Shown here one piece after another: positions 25,707 through 35,715 of a DNA stretch of 64,000 nt. The DNA is taken from the NCBI RefSeq assembly GCF_002092855.1, contig NZ_LVLC01000023.1, forward strand, positions 1 to 64,000. Reading direction: 5' to 3'. Position 1 is the first letter of the stretch, and the number at the start of each line of letters is the position of its first letter. This DNA is from Campylobacter concisus (GTDB lineage Bacteria; Campylobacterota; Campylobacteria; Campylobacterales; Campylobacteraceae). Position numbers and translations under genes: made by a program. Below the pieces are notes generated by a model. That model made no database searches. It saw only the letters and a list, made by a program, of their open reading frames with translations, and had not been told where the DNA came from.

Positions 25707-27340
25707 TGCTTGCAAATTTAATTAAAAAAAACATCTATCAAATTTCTAAAATAGTGTTATTAACACTCGTATTTAGCGGACTTGGTGTCTGGACCCTTTC
25801 ATTTATAAATAATGAGCTTGTAAGTTTAAAAGAATTTGACCCGATTCTTGCAATTAAATTTATAGCAGTCTTACTTTTATTTTTTATAAGCGCCATCGCC
25901 GCAAATATATCGCTTACAAATTTTGGGCATAAATTTATCTACGAGCTAAGATATCAAAGTGTAAAGCAAATTTTAGATACGCCAAATAGCGTGATAAACG
26001 AGATCGGCAAGGCAAAGATTATAGCTAGCCTAAACAACGACATAAAAACGATCACATTTGCCTTTATGAGCGCTACTGGCTTCATACAAAGCTTAGTTTT
26101 TATCGTCTGTGCTAGCATCTACCTTTGTGTAATCGCTCCAAAAATTTTTATCTTTTTATCCGTTTGGATCGGTGCGACTCTTTTTATAAATACGCTTTTT
26201 ATGAAAAAAATTCATCTTTATTTTAAGCATTCTAGAGTTCAAGATGACGCATTGCAAAAGCACTACGACGATATCGTAGAGGGGCATAGAGAGCTTAGTT
26301 TAAATAGAGCAAGGGCAAGTGTCTGCTTTGATGAGTTAAATTTTACAGGCGATAAAAAACGCCAAAATATGGTAAAGGCCGATATCTATCACGCATTAAG
26401 TGATAATTTTACAAACATTATGCTGCTTGGCTCAGTTGGACTTTGTGTATTTTTGTGCGTGGCATTTGACTGGGCGAGCCTGCAAACAGCACTTAGCATA
26501 AGTCTTACGATACTATTTTTAAGAGGCTCATTTATGAGCATGGTTGGCTCCATACCAGCTGCACTTAGCGCAAAAGTAAGTTTAGAAAAGATCATGAGTT
26601 TAAATTTAAATAAATTTAAGGAAAGCTTTAAATTTGACGATAGCCTAAGCGATAATTGGCAAAACATAAAACTAAAAGATATAAATTTCAACTACACTCA
26701 CGGCAAATTTAGCCTAAAAGGCGTAAATTTAGAGATCAAACGCGGCGAGATAACGTTTATCATCGGTAAAAATGGCAGTGGCAAAAGCACGCTTATAAAT
26801 TTACTTTGTGGCCTTATGCGCCCAAGTAGTGGCGAAATTTACCTTGATAGCACAAAGATAGATGAAGGAAATTTACAAAGCTATCAGGCAAAGATTAGCG
26901 CTATTTTTGCTGATTTTTATCTATTTTCACAAACGCTCTCTCATAATGGCTTTGCTAGCCAAAACGAAATAAACGAGCTTTTAGCCTTGCTTGAGATCGA
27001 CAAAAAAGTAAGTGTCATAGATAATAAGCTTAGTACCACGCAACTCTCAACCGGTCAGCGAAAGCGTCTAAGCCTACTAATAGCTATTTTAGAGCACCGC
27101 TCTATCCTTATCCTAGATGAATGGGCAGCCGATCAAGATCCGCTCTTTAAGCGAAAATTTTACAAAGAAATTTTGCCATTTTTACAAAGTAAGGGCATCA
27201 GCATAATCGCTGTTAGTCACGATGATAGCTATTTTGATGTAGCAACTAGGATCATCTTAGTAAAAGATGGCTTTGTGCGTGAGCTAGACGAGAGCGAGCG
27301 AATAAGCGCTGCAAAAGACGCAGTTGAGAAGATAAAATAG
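25706..27340 (+). CDS. SyrD/PvdE/YojI-type ABC exporter, fused membrane and ATPase domains
   Basis: A 544-residue half-transporter: six membrane segments in residues 1-290, then an ATPase domain. Walker A is GKNGSGKST (354-362), the signature is LSTGQRKR (447-454) and Walker B is ILILDE (467-472). Length and layout match the cyclic-peptide/siderophore exporter group (YojI, SyrD, PvdE). It probably works as a homodimer exporting a small peptide-like or haem-related compound from the cytoplasm. Translation is coupled to the radical-SAM gene upstream by the TAATG overlap, which is an uncommon partner for this exporter group. Confidence 0.88.
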   Translation: MLANLIKKNIYQISKIVLLTLVFSGLGVWTLSFINNELVSLKEFDPILAIKFIAVLLLFFISAIAANISLTNFGHKFIYELRYQSVKQILDTPNSVINEIGKAKIIASLNNDIKTITFAFMSATGFIQSLVFIVCASIYLCVIAPKIFIFLSVWIGATLFINTLFMKKIHLYFKHSRVQDDALQKHYDDIVEGHRELSLNRARASVCFDELNFTGDKKRQNMVKADIYHALSDNFTNIMLLGSVGLCVFLCVAFDWASLQTALSISLTILFLRGSFMSMVGSIPAALSAKVSLEKIMSLNLNKFKESFKFDDSLSDNWQNIKLKDINFNYTHGKFSLKGVNLEIKRGEITFIIGKNGSGKSTLINLLCGLMRPSSGEIYLDSTKIDEGNLQSYQAKISAIFADFYLFSQTLSHNGFASQNEINELLALLEIDKKVSVIDNKLSTTQLSTGQRKRLSLLIAILEHRSILILDEWAADQDPLFKRKFYKEILPFLQSKGISIIAVSHDDSYFDVATRIILVKDGFVRELDESERISAAKDAVEKIK

Positions 27341-27415
27341 GAGTAATTTTTACACAAAAACACAATACTCACCCTACTCTTAAGTCATTTCAAGCTCAAA
27401 TAAATTTAAATTTAG

Positions 27416-27421
27416 TAGAAT
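27416..27421 (+). promoter_or_regulatory. Possible -10 element of the nuo operon
   Basis: TAGAAT lies 25 bases before the nuoA ATG in an AT-rich gap of 105 bases. There is no clear -35, as is common in this group. Confidence 0.4.
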
Positions 27422-27445
27422 CTTAAAAATTAAAAAAGGCAAAGT

Positions 27446-27835
27446 ATGTCACATTCAGAGCTTGAAAGCACCTATTTTGGTGCATTTATCATACTTTTAC
27501 TAGCGACTTGTTCATTTTGTTTAATAACATTCTTATCTTCAAAAATAAGCAAAAAACTAGCCAACCGCAATACCCAGCGTCTAAAACTTGGCTTTTACGA
27601 GTGTGGTCCAACCACAGTAAAACAACCAAACAAGATAAATATCCACTATTTTTTTTATGGAATTTTATTTATTTTGTTTGATGTTGAGGTCATCTTTATG
27701 TATCCATGGGCAGTGGATTTTAGGCTACTTGGAGTATTTGGATTTATCGAGATGCTGCTTTTTGTGGCGATTTTATTAATTGGCTTTGCTTACGCTTGGC
27801 AAAAAGGAGTCTTTAAATGGCAAAGCATCAGATAA
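27446..27835 (+). CDS. nuoA: NADH-quinone oxidoreductase-type complex I subunit A
   Basis: A 129-residue membrane subunit with three helices and the conserved loop [38 protein letters not shown]. It lies at the junction of the membrane and peripheral arms by the quinone site. First gene of the 14-gene operon; its 3' end overlaps nuoB by 19 bases, so translation is coupled. Confidence 0.96.
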   Translation: MSHSELESTYFGAFIILLLATCSFCLITFLSSKISKKLANRNTQRLKLGFYECGPTTVKQPNKINIHYFFYGILFILFDVEVIFMYPWAVDFRLLGVFGFIEMLLFVAILLIGFAYAWQKGVFKWQSIR

Positions 27836-28329
27836 ATTACGCTGCAAATGGTGGCTTGCCAGTCGTTTTAACAACCGTTGATAAGCTAGTTCAATGGGGC
27901 AGGAGCAACTCACTTTGGGCACTTAGCTACGGGCTTGCTTGCTGTGCGATAGAGATGATGGCAAGTGGCGCTAGTAGGTATGACTTTGATAGGTTTGGTA
28001 CCATTTTTAGGGCTAGCCCAAGACACTCAGAGGTGATGATCATAGCTGGCACGCTAACCAAAAAGCACGCTGAGTTTACAAGGCGCCTTTATGATCAGAT
28101 GCCTGAGCCAAAATGGGTCATCTCAATGGGTAGCTGTGCAAATACTGGTGGTATGTTTAACACCTATTCAACCGTTCAAGGTGTAGACCGCATAATACCA
28201 GTTGATATCTACATCCCAGGCTGCGCCCCGCGTCCAGAAACGCTTCAATACGCACTTATGATGCTTCAAAAAAAGATAAGAAAGCAAAGTGCATTTAGGG
28301 CGCAAAAGCCAAGAAAGCTCGAGATATGA
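27817..28329 (+). CDS. nuoB: Complex I subunit B, carries the N2 iron-sulfur cluster
   Basis: A 170-residue peripheral-arm subunit. The four ligands of the terminal [4Fe-4S] cluster N2 are visible in [19 protein letters not shown] and PGCAPRPE. It passes electrons to quinone next to NuoD. The start ATG lies inside the end of nuoA with an AAAGGAG site 15 bases before it. It overlaps nuoC by four bases (ATGA). Confidence 0.96.
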   Translation: MAKHQINYAANGGLPVVLTTVDKLVQWGRSNSLWALSYGLACCAIEMMASGASRYDFDRFGTIFRASPRHSEVMIIAGTLTKKHAEFTRRLYDQMPEPKWVISMGSCANTGGMFNTYSTVQGVDRIIPVDIYIPGCAPRPETLQYALMMLQKKIRKQSAFRAQKPRKLEI

Positions 28330-29084
28330 GAGATTATAAGCCAAAGAATGATCTGCAAAAAAAGCAGTATTACAAAGAGAAATTTTACATAGAAAAGCAG
28401 GCTTCAAAAAATGAAGTAAAAGGTTCTAAATTTAATGAGGAGCTAGCTATCTTAGGACAAAGCGGAGTAGAAATTTTATCTAGCTACGTGGAGTTTGATC
28501 AGCTTGTAATTTATGTAAATTCTAGTGAAAATTTTAAAGCGCTTGAGACACTAAAAAACTTTGGCTACGAGCAGCTTTGCGAGCTTGCTGCGGTCGATTT
28601 CATAAGTCAAAAAAGCGGGTATGAAGTTTTTTATCAATTGCTTAGTATCAGTAAAAATAGACGCGCACGCGTAAAATGCTTTGTTAAAAAAGACGAAATG
28701 CTAAAAAGCGTTTGCGAGCTTTATAAAAGCGCAAACTGGGCTGAGCGCGAGATGTATGATCTAAGTGGAGTTCTCATTAAAGATCATCCAAATTTAAAGC
28801 GCCTCATCATGCCTGATGACTGGCACTCACACCCACTACTAAAGAGCTATCCGCTAGTGGGCGACGAGGCTGCCAAATGGTACGAGGTGGATAAAATTTT
28901 TGGAAGTGAGTTTAGAGAGCAAATCGGCGAAGAGAACCGCGATCCAGCTTATATTGAAGAGAAAGATACCTTTGGATTTTCAAGGGTGTTTAGCGAAGAG
29001 TACGAGTATCAAGAAGATGGCGGCGTAAAATTTGTCAAAAAGGCTAAATTTAACGAGAGCCAAATAGTAAAGGAAAGACCTTGA
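28326..29084 (+). CDS. nuoC: Complex I subunit C
   Basis: A 252-residue 30-kDa subunit. The core signature is [19 protein letters not shown] followed by [31 protein letters not shown]. The first 50 residues are a Lys/Glu-rich extension ([22 protein letters not shown]) not found in the E. coli NuoCD fusion. NuoC and NuoD are separate here. It lies in the peripheral arm, contacting NuoD and NuoI. Confidence 0.95.
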   Translation: MRDYKPKNDLQKKQYYKEKFYIEKQASKNEVKGSKFNEELAILGQSGVEILSSYVEFDQLVIYVNSSENFKALETLKNFGYEQLCELAAVDFISQKSGYEVFYQLLSISKNRRARVKCFVKKDEMLKSVCELYKSANWAEREMYDLSGVLIKDHPNLKRLIMPDDWHSHPLLKSYPLVGDEAAKWYEVDKIFGSEFREQIGEENRDPAYIEEKDTFGFSRVFSEEYEYQEDGGVKFVKKAKFNESQIVKERP

Positions 29085-30310
29085 GCCAGTCACCAAACCG
29101 CTTAAAACCATTTTTTGAAAATTTAGAATTTGAGCAAAATGACGGCAAGATGATACTAAATTTTGGCCCACAGCACCCAAGCGCACATGGTCAGTTAAAG
29201 CTTGTGCTTGAGCTTGATGGCGAAAAGGTCGTGCGCGCTATGCCAGAGGTTGGCTTCATGCACCGAGGCGTTGAAAAGATGGCTGAAAATATGACCTATC
29301 AGGAATTTATCCCAGTGACTGATAGGGTTGATTACATCGCCTCAAGTGCGAATAACTACGCGTTTTGTGCGGCTGTAGAGAAGCTTTGCGGTATCGAAGT
29401 GCCTCGCCGTGCGCAGATCATTAGAGTGATGCTTTTGGAGCTAAACCGCATTAGTTCGCACCTTTTATTTTTAGCTACGCACGCCCTTGACGTGGGGGCT
29501 ATGAGCGTCTTTTTATATGCATTTAGAGAGCGCGAATATGTCCTTGATCTCATAGAAAAATACTGCGGCGCAAGGCTAACTCATAGCTCCATAAGGATCG
29601 GTGGCGTGCCGCTTGACCTGCCAGATGGCTGGTGCGAGGAGCTGCTTAAATTTTGTGAAAAATTTCCAAGCGATATCACACTTTATGAAGATCTGCTAAG
29701 TGAAAATAGAATTTGGCAAGCAAGGCTTGTAGATGTGGGCATAATTAGCAAAGAGCTAGCCCTTAGTAGCGGCTGCTCTGGCGTCATGCTAAGAGCAAGC
29801 GGTGTGGCGCGTGATATAAGAAAAGAAGAGCCATATCTCATCTACGACGAGCTAGAATTTGACGTGCCTTACGCCACCAAGGGCGACTGCTACGCAAGAT
29901 ACCTGCTTTATATGAAAGAGATGCGCGAGTGCGTGAAAATTTTAAAGCAGTGCGTTAGCAAGTATCAGACAAGTAGTCCCGCTATCATCGCCGACGCACC
30001 AGAGTATGTGAGCGCCTCAAAAGAGCAGATAATGAGCCAAAACTACTCACTTATGCAGCATTTTGTGCTGATAACTCAGGGGCTAAAGCCACCAAAGGGC
30101 GAAATTTACTTTGCTAGCGAGTCGCCAAAGGGCGAGCTTGGAATTTATATAAACTCAGACGGCAGCGCAAGCCCGTATCGCCTAAAAATTCGCACGCCAA
30201 GCTTTTGGCACTGCGCTATTTATGAAGATATGCTAGTTGGGCAGTACGTGGCAGATGTGGCTGCGATAATTGGCAGCACAAATATCATCTTAGGCGAGGT
30301 CGATAGATGA
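29081..30310 (+). CDS. nuoD: Complex I subunit D, quinone-site 49-kDa subunit
   Basis: A 409-residue subunit with the quinone-pocket motif FGPQHPSAHGQL (about 28-39), MPEVGFMHRGVEKMAE and the C-terminal DVAAIIGSTNIILGEVDR. It starts at TTG, overlapping the nuoC stop as TTGA. It shares ancestry with [NiFe] hydrogenase large subunits but lacks the nickel-binding cysteines. Confidence 0.95.
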   Translation: MSQSPNRLKPFFENLEFEQNDGKMILNFGPQHPSAHGQLKLVLELDGEKVVRAMPEVGFMHRGVEKMAENMTYQEFIPVTDRVDYIASSANNYAFCAAVEKLCGIEVPRRAQIIRVMLLELNRISSHLLFLATHALDVGAMSVFLYAFREREYVLDLIEKYCGARLTHSSIRIGGVPLDLPDGWCEELLKFCEKFPSDITLYEDLLSENRIWQARLVDVGIISKELALSSGCSGVMLRASGVARDIRKEEPYLIYDELEFDVPYATKGDCYARYLLYMKEMRECVKILKQCVSKYQTSSPAIIADAPEYVSASKEQIMSQNYSLMQHFVLITQGLKPPKGEIYFASESPKGELGIYINSDGSASPYRLKIRTPSFWHCAIYEDMLVGQYVADVAAIIGSTNIILGEVDR

Positions 30311-30537
30311 TAAGGGTCGATCTTAGGCATCTAAAGGGCGAGTTTTTGAGCACTCTTGGGCAGCAGATAAAGGCGAGCGAGCCAGGCGAAGTGGTGATAT
30401 TTTTGTTTGAGATAGGGGATTACAGCGGTGTCACAAAGGCCGTAAATTTGGCTTATAACCTAAACTGCGAGGTGATGAACTCGCTTAAATTTAACCAAGT
30501 TGATTGGGCATTAACGATAAAAAAGGGCAAGATATGA
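30307..30537 (+). CDS. Small epsilonproteobacterial complex I protein in the nuoE position
   Basis: A 76-residue protein (MIRVDLRHLKGEFLSTLGQQIK) without the [2Fe-2S] cysteines of NuoE; it has a single Cys. It corresponds to C. jejuni Cj1575c. Together with the next gene it replaces the NADH-oxidising NuoE/NuoF pair. In C. jejuni, complex I is known to take electrons from flavodoxin rather than NADH. It may form part of the docking surface. It overlaps nuoD and the next gene by four bases each. Confidence 0.9.
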   Translation: MIRVDLRHLKGEFLSTLGQQIKASEPGEVVIFLFEIGDYSGVTKAVNLAYNLNCEVMNSLKFNQVDWALTIKKGKI

Positions 30538-31244
30538 AATTTAATGATCTAGTAGCAGGCAAAAGCTTAAGCATCGCAAATTTACTAAGCTTGAGCGATA
30601 AAAATTTAGCAAAAAAGATAAAAGAGCATGAGTTTAAATACATCTCTTGCATCGAAGATAGCGAGCTTGGCGGCGAAAATTTAATCCGCTGCGAAATAGG
30701 CTCAATAAGCTACGTCTTAGCTCTTCTTTGCAAATACGCAAATTTATCTTGCGATGAGTTTTTTAGCGAGCTTGATGATGGGCTGATAAGTGGCGAGTGC
30801 AATGTTGGTGAAGAGGAATTTGAAGAGCTAGGCGAGTGGATAAAGGACGTTAAAAACATCGTTATTGATGATTCATTTTTTACTCATCCAGATAAAGATG
30901 CGATCTTTTGGCTACTTGAAATTTTAGGCAAAAATGTCGTTTTGGCTGGTGGTTGCAGGAAAGAATTTAATGATTATCACAAAATAGACGAGCTAAAAGA
31001 GCTTGAAAATTTTGACGGAGCGGTCGTTTATCTAAATAAAAACGCAAGCGATGAGATCGTGGGCGGCGTGCAATTTGGTATCGTAGCAAAGGCAAAAGAT
31101 GGCGATATGCTAGAGCTTAAAGCAAAAGATTTTAGCGTGACGGCAAAATTTAAACTAGACCATTCGCTAAAAGGCACAGTTGCGATTTTTGGCGTAAAAA
31201 ATTTTGATGGATACGCATTTAAACAAGTAGTAGTTAGTAAATGA
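30534..31244 (+). CDS. Epsilonproteobacterial complex I protein in the nuoF position
   Basis: A 236-residue protein corresponding to C. jejuni Cj1574c. I chose the ATG at 30534 because it overlaps the previous stop as ATGA, while the longer frame from 30504 lies within the upstream gene. It shows none of the NuoF signatures: no FMN-binding GxGxxGRGG, no NADH loop and no C-terminal [4Fe-4S] Cys motif. Four Cys are scattered (YISC, LIRC, LLCK, NLSC). It probably helps form the alternative electron-entry site that accepts flavodoxin. Confidence 0.9.
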   Translation: MKFNDLVAGKSLSIANLLSLSDKNLAKKIKEHEFKYISCIEDSELGGENLIRCEIGSISYVLALLCKYANLSCDEFFSELDDGLISGECNVGEEEFEELGEWIKDVKNIVIDDSFFTHPDKDAIFWLLEILGKNVVLAGGCRKEFNDYHKIDELKELENFDGAVVYLNKNASDEIVGGVQFGIVAKAKDGDMLELKAKDFSVTAKFKLDHSLKGTVAIFGVKNFDGYAFKQVVVSK

Positions 31245-33541
31245 AAATAAGCATAAATGATCAAATTTTAGAAGCAGATGAGGGAGAGAGCATCCTAAAT
31301 ATCGCAAGAGCAAATGGAATTTATATCCCAGCTCTTTGCTATCTTAGCGGCTGCTCACCAACTCTTGCTTGTAGGCTTTGCATGGTCGAGGCAAACGGCA
31401 AAGTAGTTTATAGCTGCAACGCCAAAGCAAAAGAGGATATGCAAATTTATACAAACACACCAGAAATCGCTGCCGAGCGAAATGCGATCATGCAGACTTA
31501 CTGCGTAAATCATCCGATTCAATGTGGCGTTTGTGACAAAAGTGGCGAATGTGAACTACAAAATTTAACCACGCATCTAAAAGTAAATGAACAAAAATTT
31601 GCCATCGCTGATACGCACAAACCGCATAAAAAATGGGGGCTAATCAACTACGATCCAGCTCTTTGCATAGTCTGCGAAAGATGTGTCACTGTTTGTAAAG
31701 ATAGAATCGGAGAGAGTGCGCTAAAGACCGTACCAAGGGGCGTTGAGGTGCCAAAAGAGCTAAAAGAGAGTATGCCAAAAGATGCCTACGCAGTTTTTAG
31801 TAAGATGCAAAAAAGCTTAATAGGTCCAAGCGTGGGCGAGAGTCTTGATTGCTCATTTTGTGGCGAGTGTATCAGCGTTTGCCCTACTGGAGCGCTTATT
31901 AGTTCGCATTTTCAATATAGCACAAATATCTGGGAGCTAAACCCTATCCCAGCAGCAAATCCACATCAAAGCGACTGCGAGCTAATTTACTATGACGTAA
32001 AAGAAAAGAGCACTAGCGATAGAAGTAAGCAAATTTACCGCGTCAGCAATGATTTTACATTTGGCGAGATAAGTGGAGCAGCTAGGTTTGGTTATGACTT
32101 TCACAACGAGCTTGCCTGTAAGAATGAAGAGAAATTTGAAGAGATTGTTTTAAATATTAAAAATGGTGCGATCAAAAATATAAAATTTAATAGCTTTATC
32201 ACGAACGAAGAGGGCCTTATTTTAGAGCGTTTAAGAGAGAAATTTGATCTAAATTTAATAAATAATGAGGCGCTAAATTATCAAAAATTTTTAAATAAAT
32301 TTAGCGAATTTAGTGGGCTTAGCTCATATAACGCAGACTATGAAGATATTAAAAATAGCGATTTTATCATCACTGCTGGCAGTTTCTTAAGGCATGAGAG
32401 TCCAGTGACAAGCTTTAAGTTAAATAACGCTTTAAAAATGAATAAAGCAGCTGGAATTTACTTTCATCACATAGCCGATGAAATCGTTAAAAAATATTCT
32501 AAAAATTTTATCTATGTAGCGCATGAAGCTGGAAAATTAGAGCAAATTGTACTTTTTATACTTAAAAACTGGGGTAAAAATTTACCTAGCGCACTTACAT
32601 CAAAACTTGAAAATTTTGATGAAAATTTTGGCTTAGATATACCGGCTTTAAGTGATGGCAAAAGCAAATTTACGCTCATTTTAGGAAGCGATTTTTACAC
32701 AGATGAAAATGCGAATTTACTAGCCGCACTTACTGGAGTGATCGCAAGAGCTACGCCGTTTCGTGTGATGCTAATACCACCACGCACAAACTCAATTGGC
32801 GTTGCTAAAATTTGCACTCTTGCAAGCGAGAAAAAGCCTGGCAAGACGCTTGGCTATAACGAAAATGGCGATTATAAATTTAGCATCTTTGAAGGCGATA
32901 TCGATGCTAGCGCACTAAATCAGCAAGAAGGCACATTTACAAGCATAAATAACGCCTTAGTGCCAACAAATGTGGCGATACCGCACAAAGGTTATTTTCT
33001 AAACGATATTGCAAATGCACTTGGACTAATGGCTAAAAATACGATTGATTACACGCCAAATTTACCAAAAGAAAAGGGTTACAAAGGCATTAATTTTGAT
33101 GATTTAGAAAATTTTTACGCAAACGACGGAACAAGTCACAGAGGCTACAAGCTTGAAATTTCAAATTTTACACCAAATGATGATATAGAGCCACTTTTAA
33201 AAGATAGCAAGAGTATAAATTTAAAAGATGACGAAGCACTTATAAGTCTTGCAAATCCTATAAATTTGCCATCATTTTTTGCAAACTATGCCACTCAAAC
33301 AGCTAAAAGAGCGAAGCTTTATGCAAGTAGCGAATTTATGGCTAAATTTGAAATTTCACAAAATGAAGCGATTATTTTAGAAAAAGATGGGCATAAGCTT
33401 GCCATTTGCGTGGAGCTTGATAGCGAGCTTGGCGGAGTCGCTGCGTATTTAGGTGATTATGACGACAAACTTGATGTGGGCGTTATATTTAATGGCAAAA
33501 GCTACGCCGCAGTTAAAATCATAAAGGCAAAAGATGAGTGA
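31241..33541 (+). CDS. nuoG: Complex I subunit G, iron-sulfur protein
   Basis: A 766-residue subunit. The N-terminal [2Fe-2S] ferredoxin domain has Cys33, 44, 47 and 59. The His/Cys3 cluster region is NHPIQCGVCDKSGECELQ. Two [4Fe-4S] motifs follow: CIVCERCVTVCKDRIGES and CSFCGECISVCPTGAL. The C-terminal half is a divergent molybdopterin-oxidoreductase-like domain without a visible cofactor role. With NuoE/F missing, NuoG is likely where electrons first enter the cluster chain. It overlaps both neighbours. Confidence 0.95.
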   Translation: MKISINDQILEADEGESILNIARANGIYIPALCYLSGCSPTLACRLCMVEANGKVVYSCNAKAKEDMQIYTNTPEIAAERNAIMQTYCVNHPIQCGVCDKSGECELQNLTTHLKVNEQKFAIADTHKPHKKWGLINYDPALCIVCERCVTVCKDRIGESALKTVPRGVEVPKELKESMPKDAYAVFSKMQKSLIGPSVGESLDCSFCGECISVCPTGALISSHFQYSTNIWELNPIPAANPHQSDCELIYYDVKEKSTSDRSKQIYRVSNDFTFGEISGAARFGYDFHNELACKNEEKFEEIVLNIKNGAIKNIKFNSFITNEEGLILERLREKFDLNLINNEALNYQKFLNKFSEFSGLSSYNADYEDIKNSDFIITAGSFLRHESPVTSFKLNNALKMNKAAGIYFHHIADEIVKKYSKNFIYVAHEAGKLEQIVLFILKNWGKNLPSALTSKLENFDENFGLDIPALSDGKSKFTLILGSDFYTDENANLLAALTGVIARATPFRVMLIPPRTNSIGVAKICTLASEKKPGKTLGYNENGDYKFSIFEGDIDASALNQQEGTFTSINNALVPTNVAIPHKGYFLNDIANALGLMAKNTIDYTPNLPKEKGYKGINFDDLENFYANDGTSHRGYKLEISNFTPNDDIEPLLKDSKSINLKDDEALISLANPINLPSFFANYATQTAKRAKLYASSEFMAKFEISQNEAIILEKDGHKLAICVELDSELGGVAAYLGDYDDKLDVGVIFNGKSYAAVKIIKAKDE

Positions 33542-34529
33542 AACACTATTTTTTGTGCTAAGCACTATCGTTAAAGCTGTGGTCATCTTAGCCGTCATGG
33601 CAAGCCTTGCAGGGCTTGCAACTTATGCTGAGAGAAAGGTATTAGCCTACATGCAGCGCCGCGTGGGACCTGATATGGTAGGGCCAGCTGGGATTTTACA
33701 AATAGTAGCTGACATGATAAAACTCTTTACAAAAGAGGACATCGTGCCAGCAAATACGAATAAATTTATCTTTTTAATAGCTCCACTAATATCAGCTATT
33801 GCCGCATTTGCAGCGCTTGCACCTGTGCCATTTTTGCCTGAGTTTGAAATTTTTGGACATACGATTAGACCGATACTTGCGGATATAAATGTTGGTATTT
33901 TATACATCGCTGGTGTTGCTTCGGTTTGCGTCTTCTCTCCACTTGCAGCAGGTCTTGCAAGCTATAATAAATTTGCACTAATTAGCGCGGCTCGCGCAGT
34001 AGTCTCACTTCTTAGTTTCGAAATAGTCGCTGGCATGGCTCTTTTAAGCGTCGTAATGGTAACTAGCTCACTCTCACTTGTGGATATAAACAACTATCAA
34101 AAAGGAATTTTTGGCTGGCTTATATTCAAGCAGCCCCTTGCATTTTTACTCTTTTTAATAGCAAGCTTTGTGGAGTGCAATAGAACACCATTTTGCTTAA
34201 CAGAAAACGAAACAGAGATAGTGGCAGGTTATGGCACCGAGTATAGCGGCATGAGATGGGCGATGTTTTTCATCGGCGAATACACAAATATGATCGCTGC
34301 TAGCATCATCATTACGATTTTATTTTTAGGTGGATTTAACGAATTTTTATTTATCCCAGGTGCTTTGATGATCATCTTAAAATCAAGCATTGTCTTTTTC
34401 TTTTTTCTTTGGGTAAGGGCTTCATGGGCACATTTAAGAGTTGATCAGTTAAGTGCATTTTGCTGGAAAATTTTGCTTCCGCTTGGAATTTTAAATATCG
34501 TAATCACTGGCTTTATGCTACTAATCTAA
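33534..34529 (+). CDS. nuoH: Complex I subunit H
   Basis: A 331-residue membrane subunit with about eight helices and the ND1 signatures AYMQRRVGPDMVGPAGILQ and VECNRTPFCLTENETEIVAGYGTEYSGMRWAMFF. It forms the quinone entry channel between the membrane and peripheral arms. It overlaps nuoG by eight bases. Confidence 0.96.
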   Translation: MSETLFFVLSTIVKAVVILAVMASLAGLATYAERKVLAYMQRRVGPDMVGPAGILQIVADMIKLFTKEDIVPANTNKFIFLIAPLISAIAAFAALAPVPFLPEFEIFGHTIRPILADINVGILYIAGVASVCVFSPLAAGLASYNKFALISAARAVVSLLSFEIVAGMALLSVVMVTSSLSLVDINNYQKGIFGWLIFKQPLAFLLFLIASFVECNRTPFCLTENETEIVAGYGTEYSGMRWAMFFIGEYTNMIAASIIITILFLGGFNEFLFIPGALMIILKSSIVFFFFLWVRASWAHLRVDQLSAFCWKILLPLGILNIVITGFMLLI

Positions 34530-34537
34530 GGCGAAGA

Positions 34538-35155
34538 ATGAGTGAGAAAAAATATATTTTAATAGATGAAAAGTTAAAGCCAAAGAGCACGTTTAATAAA
34601 TTTAAGCACTTCATCGCTATCACATTTAAGCCTGATCTTTTGATCGGACTAAAAGTCACGATAAAGCAGATGCTCTTTAGCAAGTCACATACTTTAAAAT
34701 ACCCTATGCAAAAGATGGAGCTAAACGCTAGATATAGGGGTATTCACAAGCTTTTAAAATTTGTTGAAAGTGAAAATGAACGTTGCATTGGGTGTGGGTT
34801 ATGTGAGAAAATTTGCGTTAGTAACTGCATTTCGATGAAAACTTCACTTGGTGAAGATGGCCGCAAAAAGGTTGCAAGCTACTCGATAAATTTAAGCAGA
34901 TGCGTGTATTGTGGATTTTGTGCTGATGTTTGTCCTGAGCTTGCGATAGTCTGCGGGCAAGAGTACGAAGTCGCAAGTGAGAGCAGGATTATATTTGGCA
35001 CAAAAGATGAGTTTTTGACAAAGGATAAATTTTTAAAAGATCAAAGCGAGTTTGAAGGATACGGAGCACTTCCTAAAAATGCTGATAGCTTAATTAAAAA
35101 GACGCCAAATGCATTTATAAGCGAAAATAAAAATGAGACAAAAAGTGATGAGTAG
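34538..35155 (+). CDS. nuoI: Complex I subunit I, two-cluster ferredoxin
   Basis: A 205-residue subunit with two [4Fe-4S] motifs, CIGCGLCEKICVSNC and CVYCGFCADVCPELA, that relay electrons to NuoB. I chose the ATG at 34538, after GGCGAAGA, because the longer frame runs back into nuoH. The basic N-terminal amphipathic part contacts the membrane. The C-terminal tail after the second motif is long and Lys/Asp-rich. Confidence 0.95.
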   Translation: MSEKKYILIDEKLKPKSTFNKFKHFIAITFKPDLLIGLKVTIKQMLFSKSHTLKYPMQKMELNARYRGIHKLLKFVESENERCIGCGLCEKICVSNCISMKTSLGEDGRKKVASYSINLSRCVYCGFCADVCPELAIVCGQEYEVASESRIIFGTKDEFLTKDKFLKDQSEFEGYGALPKNADSLIKKTPNAFISENKNETKSDE

Positions 35156-35178
35156 TATAAATTTTAAAAGGGCAAAAG

Positions 35179-35715
35179 ATGTATGAGAGTTTTGCATTTT
35201 ATCTTTTTAGTGCCTTGGTTTTAGTTAGTTTTTCTTTTAGCGTGCTTTGCAAAAACGCCCTAAATGCGGTCTCTGCGCTAGCTGCTGGCATGGTTTTTAT
35301 ATCAGCTATATTTTTCTTGCTTGGGGCTGAGTTTTTAGGCGTGGTGCAAATCGTCGTCTATACAGGCGCGGTGGTCGTTTTATACGCATTTGCGATGATG
35401 TTTTTTGATAGCAGTAAAGAGTGTGAGCCAAAAAGTAACAAAAAAACAAAGATCACCATCTATCTTTTAAGTAGCTTTATAGCGCTTCTTTTAATATTTA
35501 TATTTTTAGCTCCTATTTATGGTGCAAAATTTGATGGATTAAGTCCTATTGCTAGCGAGCTTGGCAATATCGAGGCTATTGGGATTTTGCTTTTTAGCAA
35601 GTATTTGATCGCTTTTGAGATGTGTGCTGTAATGCTTCTTGTGGCAATGGTTGCTGGCATTATCTTGATACATAAAGACCTAAATACTCAAAATACGCTA
35701 GAGGAGATGCTATGA
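35179..35715 (+). CDS. nuoJ: Complex I subunit J
   Basis: A 178-residue ND6-type membrane subunit with five helices. AEFLGVVQIVVYTGAVVVLYAFAMM is the hallmark third helix with its pi-bulge region. It overlaps nuoK by four bases. Confidence 0.95.
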   Translation: MYESFAFYLFSALVLVSFSFSVLCKNALNAVSALAAGMVFISAIFFLLGAEFLGVVQIVVYTGAVVVLYAFAMMFFDSSKECEPKSNKKTKITIYLLSSFIALLLIFIFLAPIYGAKFDGLSPIASELGNIEAIGILLFSKYLIAFEMCAVMLLVAMVAGIILIHKDLNTQNTLEEML

